From the NCBI GenBank assembly GCA_038363925.1, contig JAQQWL010000001.1:2418001-2482000 (forward strand): a stretch of 64,000 bases of DNA, written 5' to 3'. This DNA comes from Apiospora phragmitis. Taxonomy: Eukaryota > Ascomycota > Sordariomycetes > Amphisphaeriales > Apiosporaceae. Numbering within the stretch: the first letter of the stretch is position 1; each line of letters starts with the position of its first letter. Made by a program: the position numbers and the translations under genes. Below the pieces are notes generated by a model, which saw only the letters and a program-made list of their open reading frames with translations, was not told the origin of the DNA and made no database searches. This document shows, one piece after another, positions 1 to 11,191 of the stretch.

Positions 1-355
1 GATGCCTCGTAGGATCTTGTCCATGCGCCATCCGTCATTGTCGCTTCGAATGGTATCTCAAATCAAGATATGTGACCCCAGCGCGTTGATGTTAACCTTC
101 CTCAGGGGTCTCGGTCCCTCCCACTAAAAAATGTAGTGAGCCCCCACAGCCACTTAAACCCTGGACGCGTTCTTCGCCTTGAACCGCGTCGCAACTCTAC
201 CTCTACAACCACATCACCGCTTCACGGCTTGTGCTTGCAGACGTATGTCTATCAGGTTCCCGATTGACATCGAGTATTTCCATTTTTTTTTTTTTTTTTT
301 TTACTTCTTTTATTTTGGGACTCAACTGGTCCGCAAGCGACCAGACCATAAAGCT

Positions 356-1303
356 ATGACATCCGCCATGGCGCATCCCGGAGTTGGAGCAGCGCCGCCC
401 GATCGCTCTCCCGAAGCGCCAGCACACCAAGAGCAAGACGACATCAAAAGCACAATCGAACTTTACCACATGCTAGACCAATTAGATCCCGCCAAGAAAT
501 TTCCTCCGGATCTTGTCCAGATTCTAGTCAGGGCTGCGATTCGTGATCCTGCAATCACACTAGAGATAGACGGTGCAATCCGGAGCCGGGACGTCTCGGC
601 CCAGGAGGCTCCCCTACATCCGCAATATGTGGAGTCGGGCCCGTCAATGGGGGCGGCACATACAGAGCCCACTCCTGGGGTGCCAGCTGCATCCACGTCA
701 TCTTCAGACGCAACCGTCACCTCAGCTCCGGTCGCACCCGCCCCGCGGGGCCAGAAGCGTGCAGCGCAAGGCGGCCCCTCTGTATCACCACCACCTCGTC
801 GCCTAAAGACGGAAAGTTCTGTACAGACGGTTGTACAGCTTCGTTTCCTTACGCCCGGATTCAAACCATTGGCCATTTCTGGAGATCCTCAGTCACCGTC
901 GGCTTTCTTTCGGAGAAGCGTCGCCTCGCCTCTCGAAAGTGTGACAGTCCCTGAGAAGCTTGGCCCTGATAAGGTAGATGGAGGCCGACAGGTGGTTCCA
1001 GTGGGATTAGCACCGCAGCGGGTGATATTGGCTTAGAATCCTGACAATTCAACAGCGGAAGACGGGGAGGCCATGGAAAAGGTACCTCTAGAACTGCGCG
1101 AGGTGGCGAAAGCGTACCCAAGGATCTTGATACAAATCATGGCCGACTTGGACGGGTATCTGAAGACGGATCTAGCCCCCATAGATCGGGAATACACTAT
1201 GGATGCCATGGATGTGACTAGGGACATGGGCAGATTCCAATCTTACGAATACAGAGATACAAGCCCCAGGGTTTGCGTCTCGAGATCTCCTGCTTACCGA
1301 TGA
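356..1303 (+). CDS. Hypothetical protein, two exons, about 294 residues
   Basis: I do not recognise a family. Exon 1 runs from the ATG at 356 to 973 and exon 2 from 1037 to 1303. The 63-nt intron (974-1036, GTAGAT...CTTAG) is inferred because reading through it meets the stop at 1034-1036, while splicing joins two open frames in phase. Visible are a helical, charged N-terminal third (about residues 25-80), a Ser/Thr/Pro/Ala-rich middle with a basic KR-x-PPPRR-like patch near residue 150, and a second helical stretch rich in Leu/Ile/Asp in exon 2. An upstream in-frame start would add a poly-Phe tract encoded by the T run at 283-301, so the ATG at 356 is preferred. There is no signal peptide or membrane segment. 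It could be a nuclear or cytosolic protein; function unknown. The gene model is moderately supported. Confidence 0.4.
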
Positions 1304-2633
1304 AACTCGTACTGCAGAGGGATACGTCTGAGGCGAAAATCTTTTCAGACGTCTGCACGAAATGGTGTTGCGAGAGATAACTTGGAAGGCATTGTTCTTG
1401 TTGTTGTATAGCAAAAGATGGTGAAGGGGAAGATTCGTCTTTTAGCTTCTGAATGCTGCTTTGGCTTGCTGCTACGGTGGTAGGAATAAAACTGATGTGC
1501 TGAAGAGAGCTTCCCCTTATATAGATAGGATTGGGAAGGAGCTTTTCGTCGTGGGCCACCGTATGTTTCTAGCAGGGCGTGATCGGCAGGCTGCTGCAGC
1601 TGTCGCCCTCCAAATATCGATGACGATCGACGATGGCCGTGTTTGGTACCAGGACCTCACTTAATCAAGAATGATTCGTGTAAGACCGAAAATATCTTAA
1701 GGCGGAGTGGTGTATGCTCCCTAGTGGCATCCGCCAGCTTCGGACATTCCATGTCAAGAAGAATATAGGGGGAACCTTGTGGAACGACAAGTTATGCCCG
1801 GTCACACAATCCACTTGCTCAATGTCAGCTCTGGTTTCCCACAGGCGATGATGCCAATCAGTCGCCAGATTCGTAGATGCCGCGGAAAGTGACGATCTCC
1901 TGCGCCACTCCTTTCCCGAGTTCGTTTCCCCCACCGCTTGGACTGGTAACAGGAAATATTGTTGGAGCCGGCCCGTTGCAGCGTCCTGTCGGGCGAGCGC
2001 ATAGCTCTCCTCGCTCGAAGCATAGTAAATGGCGCATGGCGTACAGCAACCTATTCGACCATTCATTCATACTTAGTATTGTCGATAGTTCAGCTCGGTT
2101 TTGCCCGTGACAGTTCCCTCATAGGTGAGAGGCGGTCAGGTGCCAGGCAGCGCTAGGGTCCCTTAACTGTTCGACCACAGCGGCTGCCACGGGGCTCTCT
2201 CAAAGATGGGTTCCCCTGCCAACTGATTCCCACTGGTTCTTTTGCTTTTTTCCCAAAACTTCCGTCTCCGAAGCAGGCAGCCTGGCAACCATGTTTCCCA
2301 TCGCCTCACAGAATCCTTATGGTCAAAACGACGACTAGTAATCGTCGCAATTAGTCGACTCGCAATAGCAAGACCATAACTCTCATCCCTGCACAACAAG
2401 ACCAACACGGCTCCATTCTTGTGGTTGAACTTGGGGGCAGCTGCGGGAATCAATAAACGACGACTGAAAGGCCCCCAATAGCACGGTATCATACTGGTCA
2501 CACCGCAGCAACGGCCTTCAAATGCTTAGAAACTGCACAAATTGACTTGACAGGAGCCACGAACCCCTAGGATTCTACCAGGTCACCTGGTCAGAAGCCA
2601 TGAAACTATAACATAATAATATAGAGATTCTTT
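1304..2633. other. Intergenic stretch, no gene seen
   Basis: Short overlapping open frames occur on both strands but none has a start context, intron pattern or recognisable motif. Base composition is like neighbouring genic DNA, not RIP-mutated. It may hold the 3' end of the upstream gene and the 3' region of the hydrolase on the minus strand. Confidence 0.5.
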
Positions 2634-3904
2634 CTAACCGCTTAGGAAACCCCTTGCATTCCTCAGAGCGGCACAGGCCTCTTCCTTCGTACCGAGGAGT
2701 GGGTACGTCAGGAAGTAGCCATGCGGCATGTTCTCAGTGGTGTGGAACTGCACCTGGTTACCCGCCACGTCCATCATCTGCTTCGCAAAGATGCTGATGA
2801 ACTCGTAGACGCCATCCAGATTACCCGCGTCCATGTAAAAGCGCGTCTCCAGCGGGAACGGATGGTGGAGCGGCGAGATGTAGCCCTCCTCCTCCTGCGT
2901 CAGGGTTTTCCCTTGGGGACGGTACGCGTCGACACCCCACTCGAGGAGTGGCACGTCGAGGATGTCGTATCGGCTTGCGACCGAGCGACTGTATTTCTGG
3001 ACTGCCCCCGCCGTTACCTCGACCCAGGGTGAGAAGAGCACGGCGCCGCCTGTATTGCGCTTATAGCGTCAGCATATTGTTATCCATAGTCGTCGAGCAG
3101 AAGCTGTTGCGGCTGGCGAGAAGAGAAAAAAGAAAGACGGCCAATCTACGTACCTGGCTGCTGTAGCCCCTGAGCCGCTAGATAGCGCAGGACGGCCAGG
3201 ACGAGGTTGGCCCCCGCCGAGTCCCCCATGAGGACGACGTCCCGCGGAGGCACGCCGAGGCCCAGCACGTACTGGTAAGCGGTGAGGAGGTCCAGGACGG
3301 CGGCGGGGAAAGGGTGCGCGCGCGACGCGAGCCGGTACTGCACGTACAGCACGTGGGTGGCGTCGTCAAAGTGGCCGGTCGCCAAGGCCGCGATGTTCTT
3401 GGCGTTCTCGTCGGGGTCCCAGCCCGTGACCAAGGCGCTCCCCGCGGCGTAGACGATGACGCGGCGACGTGGCGGCGGCGGCGGATCCCCTGCTGCTGCT
3501 GCTGCTGCGCTGTTGTTACCTGGGGGCGCGGCGGCGGCGACGACGACAGGTGCCGGGTACCACACGGCACCCACGGGTTCGGGCTTTGTGGCGGCGGCTT
3601 CGGCGCCCAGGGCGCCGCGGAAGAAGGTGACGTCGGGGGGCGCAATCAGGACAAAGCGGTCTTGTGCCTTTCCGGGAACCATTTGCCGGGGCTGCTGGTA
3701 GCGGATGACGGCGAGGTAGCGGAACAGGGCGCGCAGGATGGCCACGCCCATGCTGAGTTTGTTGCCCCATTGCGGCACGGTCCGGATTGGGGCGATGCTG
3801 TTGCGGAGGGCAAGGTATAGCAGGTGGGGAATGTTGATGGACCAGAACCCTATCGTGTAGAGGGTTCGAAAGGGCTGAGACGCCTAGGTGGTAGAGGAAG
3901 ACAT
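2634..3904 (-). CDS. Alpha/beta hydrolase (HSL-like, abhydrolase-3), stop codon near N-terminus
   Basis: Predicted esterase/lipase-type hydrolase of the hormone-sensitive-lipase-like family. Exons 3154-3904 and 2634-3049 are separated by a 104-nt intron (GTACGT...ACAG). The nucleophile elbow GDSAG, the following SPW segment at the start of exon 2, and NMPHGYF near the C-terminus (catalytic His) are visible. The usual oxyanion HGGG motif is replaced by YAAGS after the VIVY strand. Upstream, the frame stays open to an ATG at 3904 (MSSSTT), but a TAG at 3884-3886 interrupts it; the residues right after it read like a normal N-terminus with a hydrophobic GFWSINIPHLLYLAL helix. Either CAG became TAG (a C-to-T change in CpA context, as in RIP), or CCTAG is an intron acceptor and the first exon lies further upstream. 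A poly-Ala/Gln insertion sits around 3490-3530. Family confidence is high, intactness uncertain. Confidence 0.75.
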
Positions 3905-4136
3905 CTTGGGCGGGATAGTACCAGTGCCAGTACCAGTGACTGAAGCGTTTGGTGTGCGCCAGTGTTCCTCTGTGGGGGCTACTGGTCAGCAAGGTGCGAG
4001 CAATGAGTTACAAATAAGTCGAAGGATTGAAGGTGAGGATGCGTGGGCTCTCGGCGCCTGGGCCGGTGTCGCACGCAAAAGTGGACATCCACCATGTGCG
4101 TGCGATATAGTGGTATATCTACTCAATGCGACACCC

Positions 4137-4354
4137 GGGCTCTGAGTGTCCGCGTCGAGGGCATCGACACCCGGCGGCCCCACTTCGCCTACGGCGTGGA
4201 CTCGCTGGTGGCCGTCGAGCTCCTGCACTGGTTCTCTACCGAGATCCGGGCCGACATTCCCGTGGTCCAGATCCTGAGCAACCTGTCGATCGCGGAGCTT
4301 GCCAAGGTCGCGGCGGAATCAAGTGACTACCTTGCTAATAAGTCCTCCTCATAA
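4137..4354 (+). pseudogene. Orphan acyl-carrier-protein C-terminus of a reducing polyketide synthase
   Basis: The reading frame contains GVDSLVAVEL, the phosphopantetheine attachment motif of ACP domains (Ser is the attachment residue), followed by a helix IRADIPVVQIL and SNLSIAELAKVA, the typical end of the C-terminal ACP of highly reducing fungal PKSs. The frame ends normally at TAA (4352-4354) with the short Ser-rich tail expected for a PKS C-terminus. Upstream of about 4137 the homology stops and no ketosynthase, acyltransferase or reductase sequence is present. This is therefore a truncated relic or a translocated 3' end, lying between a hydrolase and an alpha-galactosidase. A free-standing ACP is less likely because the first ACP helix is missing. 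Confidence 0.7.
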
Positions 4355-4485
4355 GTTTCAAGGGTGAGCTTTAATTTAGATAGCGTTAAATATAAGAGAG
4401 CGGACGGGATTCTTAATGTCTAACAGGCTATAGTCGTGTATAATAAATCCCCTCTTAGTAAACTATTATATTTCACGCCCTTTGT
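4355..4485. other. Short A+T-rich spacer
   Basis: A convergent gap between the ACP relic and the alpha-galactosidase 3' end. It is A+T rich and has no coding signal; it probably holds 3' ends of both transcripts. Confidence 0.4.
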
Positions 4486-5961
4486 TTAAATCTGTGTTGT
4501 GTTGGTTCCCATGGTAGCTTTACCCTTACCATCTACCGTGGTGATGCGCACGGCTGCCGTATCGTGTCGCTTCACCCGGAGCACGACCGATTCGGAGAAG
4601 ATACCGATATCCTCGCCCGTCCACATATCGTGCACGAGGTACGGACCCCGCCCGGTAGCTGTCTGCTCCAGCCCCGGAACTTGGGCAAACTCCAGCTCCA
4701 TGTCCCGCTCCGCCTCCTTGGTGTTGAGCAAGAAGGCGTGCACGCCCCGGAGGAGCTGCCGGCCCAGTAGTCGGCCGGGTGCGTCTCGTTGCCCACGCCG
4801 TCCCAGCGGTACGGCCGCGCGCCCGCGCCGTAGACGGGGTCCTGGTTGAATGCGATGAGCTCCTCCGCTTTCAGGACGGCCAGGATCTCCGGGCGGATCG
4901 CGTCGAGCCGGGTGCCGATGACGAGGGGGCTCTTGAGCGCGGCCCACAGCGCGAAGTGGCTGCGGTTCTCCTCGAGCGTGAGGTTGCCGTTGCCGACCTC
5001 GAGCATATCCCAGTCGTTGCGGCCCCAGAAGTTCGAGACGTTCCCGTAAAAGGCCGCCTGGTTCAGGATCGGCATCAGCGCCTGGCTGCCCTGGTGCGTT
5101 CCCGTCCAGGCTGGGTAGATGTCGCTGTACATGCGCCAGCTGTGGCCCGTCGCATTCCCCACGCCACGACGTTGGCGTGGCCCCAGATGCAGAGCGAGTA
5201 CTGGATCGTGTGGTTCTGCGCGAGGAGGGCGTCGCGCATGCGGTTGTATCTGATGGAGCTGTTTGACGTGGACCAATCGTAGCCCGGAGGCACGTACCCA
5301 TCAGGACTGCCCCCGTCGTCCGGGTACATGTAGGGCACGTCTACCCATTCCTGTGGGACATTGCAGTTGTCATATTTCAGGTCTTGTTTTTCGGCCAATT
5401 ATCGTCTGTTAGTTCCTACCTCCGTTGACTTGATTCGGTGAAACGATGGTGGGAAAGACTCACAGTCGACTCCCCACTCTGACCATGCTGCTGCATCAAC
5501 CTCTTCGTAGCCCAAAGAGCCAGGATAGCCCCCACACGTTTGCGTACCTAAACCCGTCAATGATCGCATATCTTCCTTGGCCCTTTATCACGACTAGATG
5601 TGTACTCACCTGCGTCACCATATATGCCCAGCTTCAGTCCTCTCGCATGCATCTCATCCGCGACGTGTTTGATGCCCCTGGGGAACTTGACAGGATCCGG
5701 GATAATCCTTCGCGTCGCATTATCCCGTGTGGTCCCCTTGACACTCCAGCAGTCGTCGATGTTGACATATTGATAGCCGAGGTCCTTGAGCCCAAGATTC
5801 ACCATGAGTTCGGCAACGCGGATGAAGACATCGTCGTTTATATCGCAGCCATATTCGTTCCAGGAGTTCCAGCCCATAGCAGGCAGACGCCCAGTTCCAT
5901 CCGGGCTGACTAAAGCGTCGCCCACATTCAAGAAGCCTAAGAGCAGTAAAGTTGCAATCAT
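4486..5961 (-). CDS. GH27 alpha-galactosidase, secreted, two frame breaks
   Basis: Hydrolyses terminal alpha-1,6-galactosyl residues from galacto-oligosaccharides and galactomannan; predicted secreted. Exons are 5610-5961, 5464-5547 and 4486-5382. The N-terminus has a hydrophobic signal segment ([11 protein letters not shown]), then the GH27 start [13 protein letters not shown] and VNIDDCW. The nucleophile Asp lies in YLKYDNCN just after intron 2, and the acid/base region is [11 protein letters not shown]. Two one-base deletions interrupt exon 3: near 5157 in a GGGG run (after NVVAWG) and near 4768 (after DYWAG). Restoring one base at each gives exactly 444 codons, so these look like consensus errors, though a young pseudogene is possible. 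The C-terminal beta domain ends with a Thr-rich tail. Usual GH27 length is 400-450 residues, which fits. Confidence 0.85.
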
Positions 5962-6609
5962 ATCGAGGGAAATGTTGTTTGGCACTCCGGGTCGTAGCAC
6001 AAGTCACTGTTGGACAGCAGGAGGATTAACTATAGACATAATTACGGCTGATATTGCGCACATAATGTTGCCGAAGAGCTCGCAACTGTCCCAAGAGGGG
6101 ACGACCAGTATTGCCTGAGCGGGATTGGCATTTGTCGTGCGACAAAAGTTCCACCAATCGGTCTCGGTTAAGTAAGTGAAGCATTTACCCCAAGCAACCT
6201 CTTCCACAAAGAAAGCTCGACCCCACTGGTTGCAATCGTGCTAGAGGCTATAGAGACCCCGCGCAAGCCATCCAGTTGACTATTGCCGCAGCCAGGGCAT
6301 TCAAGACGGGTTTGCACTAAAACGGCCTTTAAAGATCCTATGATACCCCCAGTTTCCCCTTGCTTGAGTCTGACCAAGTAAGATAAGAAATGACACAAAA
6401 AGAGTTGCTGTTGATCCATCATAGCATACGGTATATGCTATACACAGCTCCCATCCCTCATCCTCTTCCTGAAGCCTCTTTCCAAATCACCGAAAATAGA
6501 AAGAGCAGACCAAGATTGGTTCCCGCCATGGTACAGCGCACCCCTGTGCCCGGTTATACCCAGCGTAGGCAAAGACGAGGCAGCGAGGTGCCACCGTGAA
6601 CTCCCCCGA
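5962..6609. other. Intergenic, no gene seen
   Basis: Upstream region of the alpha-galactosidase. Only short unsupported open frames are present. The right part grades into a retrotransposon relic. Confidence 0.45.
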
Positions 6610-6860
6610 ACAATTACGCAGCACGCCGCCATCATCTACACGGACGGCTCTTTCGATGCCTGAAGGGGGGCGACGAGGGCTGCAGCGGGCCTCTGTTACT
6701 TCGCCCCCCACACGAGAGCAGCCAAATGCTACTCGTGGAACCTAGGCTCCGGCCTTCAGATTGCCGCCGCGGAGCTCACATGCATACACAAAGCCCTACA
6801 AATTGCCCGATCTTGGAAAGCTCCCTGCTACATCTTTACCGACAGCCAACACTATCATTT
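6610..6860 (+). mobile_element. RNase H fragment of a LINE-type retrotransposon
   Basis: A single frame reads IYTDGSFDA (first RNase H Asp region), then AAAELTCIHKALQIA (the conserved Glu/helix region) and IFTDSQ (third acidic motif). This order and spacing match the RNase H domain at the 3' part of Tad-like non-LTR retrotransposons. A TGA follows SFDA, and homology ends at about 6860, so it is a short dead fragment. It is not A+T-shifted like the RIP blocks, so it may be too short to be recognised by RIP or may be a recent scrap. Confidence 0.6.
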
Positions 6861-7198
6861 TGACAATTTTGTTGCATCCATCCCGTGCCGAAGGAGTCCA
6901 TGGCCTCCTCAATAGCCATCAGTTCAGAATTGACAGGCTATGGAATTCGATAACACACACATCAGCCAGTGAATTAAAGTTCCGAAAGCGGAGAGAGCTA
7001 CCTCTATTATAGAATATTCGCGGGTACCCGCGGGTTAATTGCCGAAGAGCAGTCAAATGAGGCTGACGGACTCACCGCTTGTTTCCCGGTCTAGTTACTT
7101 ACTTATCTACTTAATACCGAACCTCTACCCAACGGGATTATATATTGGTCACCATTAATATTCCCTCGTATGTAAAGCGCTCAGTTCATTCACTTAAA
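6861..7198. other. Spacer and 5' region of the O-acetyltransferase
   Basis: No coding signal. It contains a short GC palindrome-like stretch (CGGGTACCCGCGGGT at 7020-7034) and A+T-rich sequence directly upstream of the ATG at 7199. Confidence 0.4.
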
Positions 7199-8013
7199 AT
7201 GTCAGCAACCAGTATAAACGAGGACATCGTAGCCGAGGTTTCGGCAAGCGAGGTTCCGGTTCCGTGGTGTGAAGAGTTCAAGAAAATGATTAGCAGTATG
7301 GAGTAAGTGAACGCACTCTGTTCCATGGCAGAGTGCTTACATGGGTCATCCTACTCTTCAGTTTCGCGACGTCCAGAGCGCCAGAGCTTCAGGCGTTCAA
7401 ACTGAATATGCGGCGGAAGCTGCAGTCGTTCAACGATAACAGTATGCCCGAGGGTAGCACTTTGGCATCTCTCACCGCGAGGCGTATAGCAGTTGCCAAG
7501 GGCATGTTTGGGCGCTTAGGCGCCAACGTTAACATTGAGCCCCCGTTCTTTATTATCTGGGGCTGCAACACCTTCGTCGGGACGGAGTTTATATGAACTG
7601 CGGGTAAGCCACGATAACTAGGATTCTCCCTTCCACCGGTATCCACAAGTGAAGCTCCAGAGGCTGGGTACTAGTTACTAACCGCCATAATTCAACAGTG
7701 TCTCGATCCACGATAACGCCCCCGTGTTCATTGGCGACAGGGTGCTGATCGGACCCGACGTTTGTATCTGCCCATCACCCACGCACTCGATCCGGACGTC
7801 CGGCGGGAAGCTAGCGGCACGTCCTTCGCCCGCCCCATCCATATCGAGGACGATTGCTGGATCGGCGCGCGCGCCTTGATCCTGCCCGGCGTCCGCGTCG
7901 GACGGGGTTCGACCGTTGCTGCCGGCGCCGTGGTTGCCAAAGATGTGGAGCCGTATTGTCTGGTAGGAGGTGTACCTGCGAAGCTCATTAGGAGGCTGAA
8001 TGAACCCAGGTGA
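7199..8013 (+). CDS. Maltose/galactoside-type O-acetyltransferase (left-handed beta-helix)
   Basis: Transfers acetyl from acetyl-CoA to a sugar hydroxyl; cytosolic. Exons are 7199-7302, 7362-7603 and 7699-8013. The N-terminal Mac domain (APELQAFKLNMRRKLQSFN) precedes hexapeptide repeats: IEPPFF, GCNTFVG, VFIGDRVLIGPDV, then HALDPDVRR with the catalytic His, and the C-terminal WIGARALILPGVRVG and GVPAKLI. Two one-base deletions are needed to keep frame: at the TTT near 7589 (exon 2 end) and at the CCC near 7773 (exon 3). With one T and one C restored the three exons give exactly 220 codons, so they look like homopolymer undercalls. Length matches the family. No signal peptide. Confidence 0.8.
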
Positions 8014-9147
8014 AGGGTTATGGCGACCACTAAAGCAAGTAGGCAGGCAGGCCCCTTGTATGTTTGCCGCGAGCGGCGCGGGTAAGACAGGGAATTCCAC
8101 CATGGCGTCTTACCTGGGCTGTTGTCAGGCACATATCCATGTGAGGTAGACGGCTCTCCATACAGGAACGCCCCAGCAGCGTTGAATGCTGGAATGATGG
8201 GCAAGAATCGGTGACGAACTTGGACGCATTAATAATCAGCGGTAGAAAATACCGAGAAGACATGAATGGATATATCACGTCAAATTACGCAACTGGAAGC
8301 ACACATGCATATCAGTCTGCCCTTTGGACCAATAGCAGTGGCGAGTGAAGTAGTCGATTTGAGAGATGGACGGGCACCGAGGCGCAGAGCTGCTACCAAG
8401 GCGACATGCCAACCCCTTAATCAGTCACGTGATACGTATCGTAGTGCATAGCTCTTGCACATATGCATGGCTGAATTCATGCCAAAGATTGATGCGGTCA
8501 TGTTGTAGCTAGGGATTTATCGGCAGCCAGACCTAAAGAGGGTATTCATTCGTTTGCAGGTGTTGTGTAGCACAAAAACAGGTTTTGAAACGTACTCAGC
8601 TCGGCGACTTTCAGCAGCCAGTTGGAAATCTCCAACAGCGATTCTTGAGCCGAAACCCAGACTCTTTGATTTCGGTAAGGGACATGACGCCGTCGTACTG
8701 GATTAATGGTCCCGGTTGGTTTGAAATTACGTATGATAAGTTATATCTCAATGATCTACAGCCGTTCTAACGGCAACAAGTTCAAGTTCAATATGAATTT
8801 GGTTTGCTATACGAGCAGAGCATACCATCGGTGCTGGGGCATATGCTCTCACAGAATCAAAGGGTGCACAGAAGCCCCAGCTCGTTACTGGTTCCAATTA
8901 CAGGGTAGACTGCCATGTTGTATGTATGCATTTTCTGGGCAACGGCATCTTCCGGGCGCAAAGGCTCTTTGGTCGTTCACAGACTCCTGACCCTAGAAAA
9001 GAACATTTGCTTAATGGTTAAACAGGATAGCTATCAAATTTTCTCCCAATAAGTACCCTGCTTGGAAGGTTGTTGCGTTCTTTGCTAATCCGCTTATACC
9101 AAATTCAGTGCGTGTTTGTCTATTTCAAGGAATAGCCGGAAGAAGTA
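8014..9147. other. Intergenic, no gene seen
   Basis: About 1.1 kb with no convincing gene on either strand; open frames are short and lack motifs. Composition is intermediate and moves toward the RIP block that begins at 9148. Confidence 0.45.
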
Positions 9148-9175
9148 ACGTACGTCACCCCATAATTGACCCCCC
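9148..9175 (+). repeat. Left terminal inverted repeat of the Fot1-type element
   Basis: 28 bp, preceded by the TA duplication at 9146-9147. It matches the reverse complement of 10937-10964 except for one G/A position, which fits a RIP transition. Confidence 0.88.
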
Positions 9176-10936
9176 TGTCGACCTCCACCACGATTCACCG
9201 CCATTTCGATTCAAAAAGAGATTTCTTAACGAATTCTGATCCGAATTATTTTATTCTTTTAAATATATATTAATTTATTAATAATGCGTTTATATACCGA
9301 AAACGATATCTCTGCCGCCATCTAAAATATGGCAAGCGGTAAATTTATTTATAAGGCTGCCTTTTATTAAGGTATTTCACGATCTACCTTTATTAGTTAA
9401 CTTCACGGCCGATAATTACGTCGAGAATTAAAATCTACTTATTAAAAGCTCTCTCTAGTTTAAGAGAAGTATCTAGCAGATTAGATTTTAGCTTAAAAAG
9501 CTTTTAGCGTTATACTAATATATATGTAAATTAAGAAACTAGCTTAACGCGTTTTAGCCCTTTATAATAACCTTATACCATTAAGTAAAAACTAGATAGA
9601 GTTATTTTTTCGATGTAACTTAACTTTACGGACGAAAAGGTAACGTCGTATCGACTTTTAACGTATTAATAAAGTATTAATTAAAGTAATTAAGTTTTAG
9701 TTTTTAATTAAATTATATATATTTTAAATTTAAATTATTAAATTTAAAAATAAGTATAATATAAACGAGTACGGTATTTTAAAAGGTTAAAGAGGTAATA
9801 ACCTTATAATAAATAGTTCGAAATTACGTTTTATTTAATAAAAATAGCCTAGTTTAGAGTATTAAACGATTATATTAAAATATATATCGGTACTCGGTAG
9901 AGCTATCCCTTTTTTAATAATTTATAAGGGCAAATCGGTCTAAAAATAATAGTTTTTTTAAGAACTCGATAAATTTTAAGGATAAAAGTTCGATATGAGT
10001 AATAAAGGCTAGACGAATAACGAGATCGCCGTTAAATAGCTTAAAGATATTTTTATATCGAAAACCGCCTCGAACGACTTAAAAGATACCCGTTTATTTA
10101 TTTTAAATAAGTATAGTAATTATATAATTAACGATTTTATATCCCTTTATTATTAAAATAATATTTACTTATTATTTTTACCCCTTTATTTATTACACGT
10201 TCTTTAACCCCTCGATATTAAAGTTTTTACCCTTATAAAAGCTTATTACTAGAAAGAGATCGGTTTCCTATCCTTATTAACGAATTCAGCCCTTATTAAT
10301 AAACGAAACTTCTTTATATACTATACTAAAGCTCGTAAAAAGGCTTTATCGGCCTAGAATATCAAGGGTGGTTAGCGTAGTAGTAGTCTTTAGCCCGTAT
10401 ATATTATTAAGCTACTTACTAGCCCTATTTTACTCGAAAATAATAACTAAAAGCGACCCGAAGAGATAACACAGGCCTTAGCTAGTTAAGATAAAGCTTT
10501 CACACCTATAAAAACTCCTTTAATTAATAATATATTATAGTTAATATTAAAAAGGTTTATTAATTTAAAGCGTTAAATTTAATACTTTTATTAATTAAGT
10601 TAAAGTGACCTTATTATATAACATTAATTATTTAAAAAGATTTAAAAAAGATATTAAAAAAGGATTATTTATTAATTAATACGGAATATAAATATAGTCC
10701 TTAAAAGAGAAGTTAAAGCTCGTAAGGCTATAAAAAAAACGAAGGGTATAAATTAGCTCGAATTCGAAATTTATATTAATTAAAAGCATATAATGTATAA
10801 GGGAGGGGCTAGACTAGTTTAAAATTAAAGAATCGGATTCTAAAATATCTATTATATTTACGGTTAAAAGCGATTATATTATAGTCTAAAATTAAAGGAA
10901 TGGTAACTATTTAGAGTTGGTGGTCAATTATAGGGG

Positions 10937-10964
10937 GGGGGGTTAATTATGGGGTGACGTACGT
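10937..10964 (-). repeat. Right terminal inverted repeat of the Fot1-type element
   Basis: Mirror of the left end, followed by TA at 10965-10966. A run of ten G's (10933-10942) begins inside it. Confidence 0.88.
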
Positions 10965-10966
10965 TA

Positions 10967-11191
10967 CCAGGAGTGTATGCAGTCGGGTAAAATCGAACCA
11001 GGTCCTCGGGTGCTGTCGGCGGTCTAGACCCCTTGGCCTTGGCTGCGAACTTAAATATACAACTACCGGCTCTCCCGGGATTTCCAAGTAGTTCTTGTCA
11101 AAGGTGCTTAGTGTGGGGGAAATGGAAAGCAAAAAGAATGTGAAAGTTCAGACGTTACTAAACGTAACTTTAAACCGCGCCTCGCTTAACG
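10967..11191. other. Spacer between two transposons
   Basis: Normal-composition DNA of about 225 bp between the Fot1 element and the next TIR element. No gene is visible. It shows that the two elements inserted in non-repeat DNA. Confidence 0.5.

Larger units (their letters stand above)
9148..10964 (+). mobile_element. Fot1/pogo-type DNA transposon, RIP-degraded
   Basis: Ends are inverted repeats: left 9148-9175 (ACGTACGTCACCCCATAATT then a C run) and right 10937-10964 (its reverse complement with one G/A difference). The element is flanked by TA on both sides (9146-9147 and 10965-10966), the Tc1/mariner-superfamily target duplication. Length is 1817 bp, as for Fot1. Between about 9950 and 10380 the plus strand still reads a DDE transposase of the pogo/Fot1 class: FDMSNKG, NNEIAVKWLKDIF, then NNIYLLFLP with HVL and PLD, and KARKKALSA. 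Many codons are changed to stops (for example TAG for CAG), and CpA is almost absent across the element. It cannot encode a working transposase. Confidence 0.88.

Noticed and set aside
179..355. Upstream extension of the first gene containing a poly-Phe tract
   Set aside because: The Phe run is a T homopolymer and there is no ATG-context support; the ATG at 356 gives a sensible protein.
4486..5961. Calling alpha-galactosidase a definite pseudogene
   Set aside because: Only two single-base gaps, in or beside short G runs, break it, and their repair gives a complete enzyme; consensus error is at least as likely.
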